Shown here one piece after another: positions 25,840 to 31,471 of a stretch of 31,471 bases of DNA. Under the pieces are notes generated by a model. That model saw only the letters and a program-made list of their open reading frames with translations, ran no database searches and was not told the DNA's origin. A program made the position numbers and the translations under genes. This DNA is from Bacteroidota bacterium (lineage in GTDB: Bacteria; Bacteroidota; Bacteroidia; Flavobacteriales_D; Crocinitomicaceae), in the NCBI GenBank assembly GCA_016866415.1, contig VGML01000003.1, positions 1 to 31,471 of the forward strand, written 5' to 3'. The first letter of the stretch is position 1. Each line of letters opens with the position of its first letter.

Positions 25840-28464
25840 ATGTGGAATAGCCTTGCGAGTCTGATTTTAAGAAATAAGTTGCTCATCTCAACCGTAATAA
25901 TCATTCTTACCATTTTTTTTGGGTATTTCGCAGTTACTAATTTGAAGGTTGATAACCGCTACGGAAACACACTTCCAACGGATAGTCCTGTTCAAATGGA
26001 CTATTTAAAATTCAAGGAGCAATTTGGTGAAGATGGTTCCACGTTGGTTATAGCGATTAAGTCAGATTCGTTGCACAATGAACGAAATTTTAAAAAATGG
26101 CTTGAACTCACTCAGAAAATTAAAAAAATTAAAGGAGTTGAAAATGTTATTTCTGAGGCCACCTTATTTACAATTAAAAACAATGTTAAGGATACTACAT
26201 TTGAGATCAATCCAATTTTTTCCGATACTACATACAAGAAAAAAACCATTGATTCAATTAAGCGAGAAATCCGAGTAAATCCCATTTACAAGAATTTACT
26301 TTACAACGATGACAAAAAAGTTTCACTTCTTCTTGTTGGGATGAACGAAGAATGTCTGGCGGATAAGAAACGAAACAAGTTTGTATTTGAAATTGAGGAA
26401 CTAGCTCAAAGTTATTCTAAGTATTTTGGAAAACCTTATTTTGCTGGGTTACCCCATATTCGTGTTGTTATCGGAAAACGAATTGTCAACGAAATGTATA
26501 TTTTCTTAGGACTTTCCGTTCTTGCTTCCTCAATTTTACTTTACATTTTCTTCCGTTCTCTTCGGGTTGTAATGCAATGTAATCTCGTTGTTTTTGTTTC
26601 TGTTATATGGGCACTCGGTAGTATCGCTCTTTTTGGATTTCAACTTTCAATTATGATGGCATTGATTCCGCCTTTGCTTATTGTAATTGGAGTTCCAAAT
26701 TGTGTTTTCTTGATTACCAGGTATCATCAGGAATACGTACGATTCAATAATAAGACAAGAGCACTTTTCACAATGATTCGCCGTATTGGTTCGGTAACTT
26801 TTCTAACCAATTTAACCACGGCAGTTGGTTTTTGCACCTTTACGAGCTCTGAAAAATTGGCTCAATTTGGAATTATTTCCAGTTTGAACATCATGGTGGT
26901 TTTTGTTCTTTCCATTTGCATAATTCCCATATTGGCTTCCATTTCAAAACCGCCTAAGCCACGACATTTAAAACATCTTTACCGCGTTTATTCACAAGGA
27001 TTCATCCAATATATTGTAATCATAATAACCAAATACAGACGTTGGGTTTATGTTGGTTCCGTTGCCATATTGGTTGTAAGCATCTTTGGAATGACTATGA
27101 TTATCTCAACAGGAAATGTAACAAGCGATCTTCCGAAAAAAGACCCCATTCTCTTGGATATGAAGTTCATTGAAAAGAATTTTGGAGGTTCCATCCCATT
27201 TGAAGTAACGATTGATTACAAACGAAAAGGTCGTTTATTTTCGAATGAAACCCTAGAAAAAGTGGAAGAAATACAAAATGTTTTTGCTCAAGACACCTTG
27301 TTTTCCAAAAGCTTATCAGTGGTTGATTTCATAAAAGTCATAAACATGGCCTACTACGGAAATAACCCGAATCAGTATAAGATTATCTCAAATAAAGACA
27401 AATTACGACTTAAGAAATATGTTGACAAATTTGATGCGGAACGTATTAATGGCGGTAATATCTCGCTGAAAAATTTAGTGGACACCACGCATCACACGTT
27501 GCGAATTCGCATGCAAATGAAAGATGTGGGCTCCTACAAAGTTGCGGATAAAGTGGATTCGTTGCGAGGTGAAGTGGATGAAATTCTAAATCCAGATAAA
27601 AAGGAATTGGAGCGTTTATTTTCAAAAGTTGAAAAAGGAGATAAATCGGTCATCGATTCAATTCTATATGAACATTCTGCGGTATTCAGCAACCTTATTT
27701 CGATTATATCAAAGGGAAATGACGATTTGGAATATGCATTTAATTTGGATCCTGAAAAAATAAACGAATACAAGAGCAAGCCTAATTTTAATAAATGGTT
27801 AAGAACTGCAATCAATCAAGAATATTATGATTTAACATTTACTGGAACATCCGTTGTAGCGGCTGAAGGAACAAAGTATTTATTTATTAACCTAGTTCAA
27901 AGTTTGGTTTTTGCGATAATCTCCATTGCATTGCTCATGGCTTTTCTATTCCGTTCTTTTACCATAATCTTAATATCTATGATTCCGAATATAATTCCTT
28001 TGCTTTTTACCGCAGGAATTATGGGTTATTTTCAAATTCCATTGAAGCCGTCAACCTTGCTGGTTTTTGGAATCGCTCTCGGAATTACAGTTGATAATGC
28101 AATTCTCTTTCTAGCTAAATACAGGCAGGAATTGAAACAGCACGCTTGGGACATTAAATATGCTATTCTTCAATCGTTGCGCGAAACTGGTTTGGGGATT
28201 TTCTACACATCAGTAATCCTATTCTTTGGTTTTATAATGTTTGTTTTTTCTCAATTCGGCGGTACGAAAGGTCTTGGTTTACTTGTATCGATAACCATTT
28301 TAGTGGGAATGGCGACCAATTTAATTATATTACCTTCCTTATTGCTAAGTCTCGAAAGAAGAGTAATTACCAAATCATTCAAAGAACCTTATTTCGATAT
28401 TTATGACGAGGAAGAGGATTACGATTTCGATAAACTTGAAATAGACACAAAAGGAATTGATTAA
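25840..28464 (+). CDS. MMPL/RND family exporter
   Basis: 874 residues from ATG 25840 (MWNSLASLILRNKLLI); the in-frame TTG at 25822 is inside the promoter box. Classic RND layout in two halves: helix 1 (~15-35) then a large periplasmic domain starting LKVDNRYGNTLP, a group of five helices (~220-375, with PPLLIVIGVPNCVFLI), a second helix (~405-425), a second periplasmic domain, and a final group of helices (~685-850) with FGIALGITVDNAILFL and NLIILPSLLLSLE. Members move lipids or hydrophobic compounds using the proton gradient, often in the cell envelope (HAE3/MMPL type). The substrate is unknown. It sits between the accessory operon and the SpoIIM-DUF4129 cluster. Confidence 0.88.
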   Translation: MWNSLASLILRNKLLISTVIIILTIFFGYFAVTNLKVDNRYGNTLPTDSPVQMDYLKFKEQFGEDGSTLVIAIKSDSLHNERNFKKWLELTQKIKKIKGVENVISEATLFTIKNNVKDTTFEINPIFSDTTYKKKTIDSIKREIRVNPIYKNLLYNDDKKVSLLLVGMNEECLADKKRNKFVFEIEELAQSYSKYFGKPYFAGLPHIRVVIGKRIVNEMYIFLGLSVLASSILLYIFFRSLRVVMQCNLVVFVSVIWALGSIALFGFQLSIMMALIPPLLIVIGVPNCVFLITRYHQEYVRFNNKTRALFTMIRRIGSVTFLTNLTTAVGFCTFTSSEKLAQFGIISSLNIMVVFVLSICIIPILASISKPPKPRHLKHLYRVYSQGFIQYIVIIITKYRRWVYVGSVAILVVSIFGMTMIISTGNVTSDLPKKDPILLDMKFIEKNFGGSIPFEVTIDYKRKGRLFSNETLEKVEEIQNVFAQDTLFSKSLSVVDFIKVINMAYYGNNPNQYKIISNKDKLRLKKYVDKFDAERINGGNISLKNLVDTTHHTLRIRMQMKDVGSYKVADKVDSLRGEVDEILNPDKKELERLFSKVEKGDKSVIDSILYEHSAVFSNLISIISKGNDDLEYAFNLDPEKINEYKSKPNFNKWLRTAINQEYYDLTFTGTSVVAAEGTKYLFINLVQSLVFAIISIALLMAFLFRSFTIILISMIPNIIPLLFTAGIMGYFQIPLKPSTLLVFGIALGITVDNAILFLAKYRQELKQHAWDIKYAILQSLRETGLGIFYTSVILFFGFIMFVFSQFGGTKGLGLLVSITILVGMATNLIILPSLLLSLERRVITKSFKEPYFDIYDEEEDYDFDKLEIDTKGID

Positions 28465-28476
28465 CCATTATTTTAA

Positions 28477-28484
28477 TACCTTTA
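28477..28484 (+). promoter_or_regulatory. Possible -7 promoter box upstream of the SpoIIM gene
   Basis: TACCTTTA (one mismatch from TAnnTTTG) with a TTG 17 bases upstream (28457-28459). Leader to the ATG at 28518 would be about 33 bases. Weak but spaced as expected. Confidence 0.3.
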
Positions 28485-28517
28485 GTTGAAATTCAATCGG
28501 GTATCGTAATTTGTCAA

Positions 28518-30428
28518 ATGAAAGAAACAAGATTCATTAGGGAAAATCAACAGAAATGGGAACGTTTCGAAAAACTCAATGAATCTTCCGATGCCAATCC
28601 TGATGAATTAGCAGATTTATATTTAGATATTACTGACGATTTGGGTTATGCTCAAACACATTATTTCAGAAGAACGGTCAGGGTTTACCTCAATCAGCTT
28701 GGACAAAAAGTGTTTATCGGAGTAAATAAATTCAAGCGTGATTCTTTTCGAAATTTAGTCAAGGAGCTAACGATTTCTCTTCCATTGGAGATATATAGAT
28801 CAAGGAAATCGTTGCTGACAGCGCTTATCGCTTTTATGGTTTATGTAACCATTGGAATTGTTTCAACATCTGTTAATCCAGATTTTCCAAGAATGGTAAT
28901 GGGAGACTCGTATGTCGATATGACGATTCAAAATATTGAGGCGGGTAACCCTTTAGGCGTCTATGAGGATAGTGACCAATTAGCCATGTTTATTAGAATC
29001 ACGACGAATAACATTTTTGTCGCTTTCCTAACTTTTTTTGCAGGGTTATTTTTTACACTCGGAACGCATTTACTCTTATTTTCGAATGGCGTGATGTTGG
29101 GCGCGTTTCAATATTATTTCCGACTTAAAGGCTTATTAATTACAAGTTTTTTGGGAATTTGGATTCACGGAGCTTTTGAAATTTCTGCGATTGTGCTTGC
29201 AGGTGGAGCGGGCATTACAGCAGGAAATGGTTGGATTTTTCCTGGAACACATTCGCGTTTTCAATCATTCAAGCTTTCCGTAAAAAGAGGCATTAAAATT
29301 ATGTTAGGGCTCGTTCCCTTCATCATAGCAGCAGGGTTTCTTGAAAGTTACGTAACGCACCATTACGATTCTTTGCCTGATTGGTCGAAATGGTTCATCA
29401 TTTCATTTTCATTTGGATTGATGCTCTTCTTTTTTGTCGCATATCCTTTCTACGTGGCAAAGAAAAATCCACATCTTTTGTCACAAGAGGATGATTTCAC
29501 AGGCGTAAATAGGTATGAGTTTGTTTCAGGCAAAATTCGATCGTTAGGTGAACTGATTCGTGATTCCTTGTTTTTCTATCAAATTTACTTCCAACGATTT
29601 ATGGGTTTCATTTGGAAAATTGTACTGCCGATTGCTTTAGTGTTAATTTATTTGCGCGACTTCTTGTTTCCTAATGATCAAGAGTTTGTTTACTATTTTG
29701 ATTGGGTGAGTCAATTGGAATTTATTGTCGGATTTGGCTTTAAAAATAACTTTGACTTCATTTCATTTTTCATTTGGACTATACTATTTTCCTTAATTCA
29801 AGCTTCTGTATTGCATGTATTTACTAACCTGAACGATTCAGTTGTGACATTCAAGGAATTCTTGAAAAAAAGGTTTTTAGTAATTTATCTCGTTAATTTG
29901 ATTCCATGTTTATTGCTGTTTCTTTTACCCTGGTACACTTCCTTGCCTCTATTGGTTTTATTTCCTTTGTTTCAGCTTGTAATGCCTTCAGTTAGCTTTG
30001 AATCTGAAAAATGGAGGACAAATATCAGAAACGGGTTTAAATATAGTGCATCAAGTTATTTTATTTCGTTGCTAACATTCATTATTATTCTTTCGATTTT
30101 AGCTGTTTTTACGCAGCCAATTGCTTTTATTGGAAGTCTTCATAACGAATACCGAGGTGTAGAGTTATTTCCGGATATTTTGGATTTAATTGCTCAATTC
30201 GTTGAAAAAATTACTTCTACTTATGGTTTAAATGGAATTTTTTGGGCAAACATTTTAAGACAAACCATTTATATAGTTGTTTTGTTGATGGCTATTCCAT
30301 TATACACTGTCTCAACATGCTTCTTGTTTTCTAATATGCAAGAAATTAAAACGGCTAAATCATTGCAAAAAGAATTTAAGAATTTCGGAAAAAGAAATCG
30401 CTTTAAAGAAACAGAAGTTGAGGATTAG
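28518..30428 (+). CDS. Double-length SpoIIM (DUF95) membrane protein
   Basis: 636 residues, about twice the usual 320 of SpoIIM-type proteins. The N-terminal half is SpoIIM: a helical cytoplasmic start (RENQQKWERFEKL, DLYLDITDDLGYAQTHY), a helix at ~95-115, and the conserved core NNIFVAFLTFFAGLFFTLG, LLLFSNGVMLGAF and GIWIHGAFEISAIVLAGGAG. The second half (~365-600) has further hydrophobic segments of unknown family, perhaps replacing the separate RDD protein usually found next to SpoIIM. SpoIIM proteins accompany MoxR ATPase clusters in many bacteria; sporulation is not implied. The DUF4129 gene begins inside its 3' end. Confidence 0.85.
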   Translation: MKETRFIRENQQKWERFEKLNESSDANPDELADLYLDITDDLGYAQTHYFRRTVRVYLNQLGQKVFIGVNKFKRDSFRNLVKELTISLPLEIYRSRKSLLTALIAFMVYVTIGIVSTSVNPDFPRMVMGDSYVDMTIQNIEAGNPLGVYEDSDQLAMFIRITTNNIFVAFLTFFAGLFFTLGTHLLLFSNGVMLGAFQYYFRLKGLLITSFLGIWIHGAFEISAIVLAGGAGITAGNGWIFPGTHSRFQSFKLSVKRGIKIMLGLVPFIIAAGFLESYVTHHYDSLPDWSKWFIISFSFGLMLFFFVAYPFYVAKKNPHLLSQEDDFTGVNRYEFVSGKIRSLGELIRDSLFFYQIYFQRFMGFIWKIVLPIALVLIYLRDFLFPNDQEFVYYFDWVSQLEFIVGFGFKNNFDFISFFIWTILFSLIQASVLHVFTNLNDSVVTFKEFLKKRFLVIYLVNLIPCLLLFLLPWYTSLPLLVLFPLFQLVMPSVSFESEKWRTNIRNGFKYSASSYFISLLTFIIILSILAVFTQPIAFIGSLHNEYRGVELFPDILDLIAQFVEKITSTYGLNGIFWANILRQTIYIVVLLMAIPLYTVSTCFLFSNMQEIKTAKSLQKEFKNFGKRNRFKETEVED

Positions 30429-31257
30429 AATTTACATAGCAATCGTTTTTAGTTTGTCGCTTTTAAAATTCAAGGCACAAAATAGCTCTGACCTTGAAAA
30501 AAAATGGAATAACACGCAGCGTGAGATAGAATTCGGAAAAGATCCAAACAAAAAAGAACCACGTGATTGGTGGAGTAATGCACCACATTATGTTTCGGAA
30601 GATGGAACTGTTTCGGATCAGGAAGAAGTCAGTAGCAAAGATTTTGAGGAACAGATTAAAAGGAACCGCAATGGTTCAGGAAAGAATTCCAAAAAGGAAA
30701 TGAAAGAAACTGAAATGGCTGAGCCACCTGAATTTGATCCGCCAGACATTAATGAACCCGATATCGATATTGATGCGCCTGATCCAACCAAAATTTCACA
30801 ATCTACTTGGAAAACGATTCTTATTTTGTTGCTCTTTGCAGCAGTTATTACTGGACTTTATTTTTGGTTAAAAAAACAAAATTCAAATCCAAAGTTCGTT
30901 CAAGAATTTGATGATGATTGGAATCCGGAGATTATTACAAAATCGGAACTAGACATCAGACTTGAAAATGCATTAATCAATGAAAACTACCGTGAATGCA
31001 TTCGAATTTATTTTACGATAATTCTCCAACTACTTATAGCTCAAGAAATCATAAAGTGGAAACGTGAAAAAACAAATCACGAATATTTGTTCGAAATGAA
31101 GTCAGGATCCATCAAAAAGCCCTTCTCCGATTGTATCCGAATTTTTGATTTGGTCTGGTATGGTGAATACGAATTAGATAAAAATCGATTTGAGAAAATT
31201 CAAATGCGTTTCCAGACTTTGTTGAACGATCTAAATGCGAACACGGGTGAAAAATAA
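30418..31257 (+). CDS. DUF4129 domain protein
   Basis: 279 residues from TTG 30418, which overlaps the SpoIIM stop; no closer ATG exists. A signal peptide (IAIVFSLSLLKFKAQ), a charged Pro/Asp-rich linker (~60-125), one membrane helix (~133-150, TILILLLFAAVITGLYFWL) and a C-terminal cytoplasmic DUF4129 domain with YRECIRIYFTIILQLL, IKWKREKTNHEYL and FDLVWYGEYEL. DUF4129 proteins are part of MoxR/DUF58/DUF4350 clusters and are thought to act in envelope maintenance. The gene overlaps the following DUF4350 start. Confidence 0.85.
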   Translation: MRIRIYIAIVFSLSLLKFKAQNSSDLEKKWNNTQREIEFGKDPNKKEPRDWWSNAPHYVSEDGTVSDQEEVSSKDFEEQIKRNRNGSGKNSKKEMKETEMAEPPEFDPPDINEPDIDIDAPDPTKISQSTWKTILILLLFAAVITGLYFWLKKQNSNPKFVQEFDDDWNPEIITKSELDIRLENALINENYRECIRIYFTIILQLLIAQEIIKWKREKTNHEYLFEMKSGSIKKPFSDCIRIFDLVWYGEYELDKNRFEKIQMRFQTLLNDLNANTGEK

Positions 31258-31471
31258 GTCGCAAATAATTGTTTTGATGGCAACACTTCTCCTGGCGGCG
31301 GCTTTGGTTTTTATTTGGCGTTGGGGTGGTGAAAATGGTGGAAATGGAGTCAAGAATTACTCGTATAATTGGGACAAAAAGTTTGATTTTCAGAGCAAAG
31401 ATCCCAAAGGACTTTATCTGTTTTTCTACTTAGTTAAATTTAAAAACCCGAAAAGACCCATTTTTGACATT
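31247..31471 (+). CDS. DUF4350 domain protein (5' part, truncated by window edge)
   Basis: 75 codons to the window end without a stop. Starts at GTG 31247, overlapping the DUF4129 stop (ATG 31277 is the alternative). An N-terminal membrane helix (IVLMATLLLAAALVFIW) is followed by YNWDKKFDFQSKDPKGLYLFFYLV, which matches the DUF4350 opening (DPxGxYxLxxLL). In such clusters the MoxR ATPase and DUF58 (vWA) genes usually follow. Confidence 0.75.
   Translation, partial: MKNKSQIIVLMATLLLAAALVFIWRWGGENGGNGVKNYSYNWDKKFDFQSKDPKGLYLFFYLVKFKNPKRPIFDI

Noticed and set aside
1..31471. CRISPR arrays, tRNA/rRNA genes, insertion sequences or integrase genes
   Set aside because: I looked for spaced direct repeats, cloverleaf-like GC-rich stretches and transposase motifs and found none.

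Overview
The window looks like a chromosome segment of a Bacteroidota bacterium, most likely Flavobacteriales close to Fluviicola/Crocinitomicaceae. The signs are AT-rich DNA, genes without Shine-Dalgarno sites, TAnnTTTG-type -7 promoter boxes, a SecA of about 1,115 residues with the long insertion typical of the phylum, a monomer-fold (eukaryote-like) NADP isocitrate dehydrogenase, and DUF2520, DUF4403 and LysM/PBP1-type proteins. I did not see rRNA, tRNA, CRISPR, transposase or integrase sequences. Apart from the two edge-truncated genes, every stretch is accounted for; the longest non-coding gap (15999-16263) is 265 bases.

Layout. 1-12419 is mostly conserved housekeeping: a LysM/PBP1 envelope protein and guaA on the minus strand, then divergent secA, a DUF2520 Rossmann protein and a KdsC-like phosphatase (overlapping, one operon), a short baeRF-like remnant, icd with a clear hairpin terminator, a DUF4403 lipoprotein, an OmpA-type protein, and a convergent single-HKD phospholipase D-like protein. 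12486-13250 is a PP1/ApaH-type metallophosphoesterase.

13262-18244 is visibly more AT-rich and is made of accessory genes: a 558-residue protein with two C-terminal membrane helices paired with a membrane-embedded M48-type metallopeptidase, then four small genes of unknown function around a convergent junction (one plus, three minus), one of them strongly acidic.

18303-25742 is the most interesting part: eight closely packed plus-strand genes (2-22 base gaps or ATGA overlaps). In order they encode a transglutaminase-like membrane protein, a membrane-anchored Ig-like protein, a DUF4407 protein, a single-pass protein with an OmpA-like C-terminus, its paralogue with a different beta-rich C-terminus, a second multi-helix membrane protein of DUF4407-like layout, a second transglutaminase-like protein with the same Cys-His-Glu arrangement, and a DUF350-like four-helix protein. 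Three components therefore occur as pairs. I read this as one multi-protein envelope complex of unknown function; I know of no named system with this composition.

25840-31471 holds an MMPL/RND exporter and then the start of a MoxR-type cluster: a double-length SpoIIM protein, a DUF4129 protein and a truncated DUF4350 protein. The MoxR ATPase and DUF58/vWA genes would be expected just beyond the right edge.

Start codons: three genes (secA, icd, the MMPL gene) have an in-frame TTG that lies inside the -7 promoter box; I use the downstream ATG in each.
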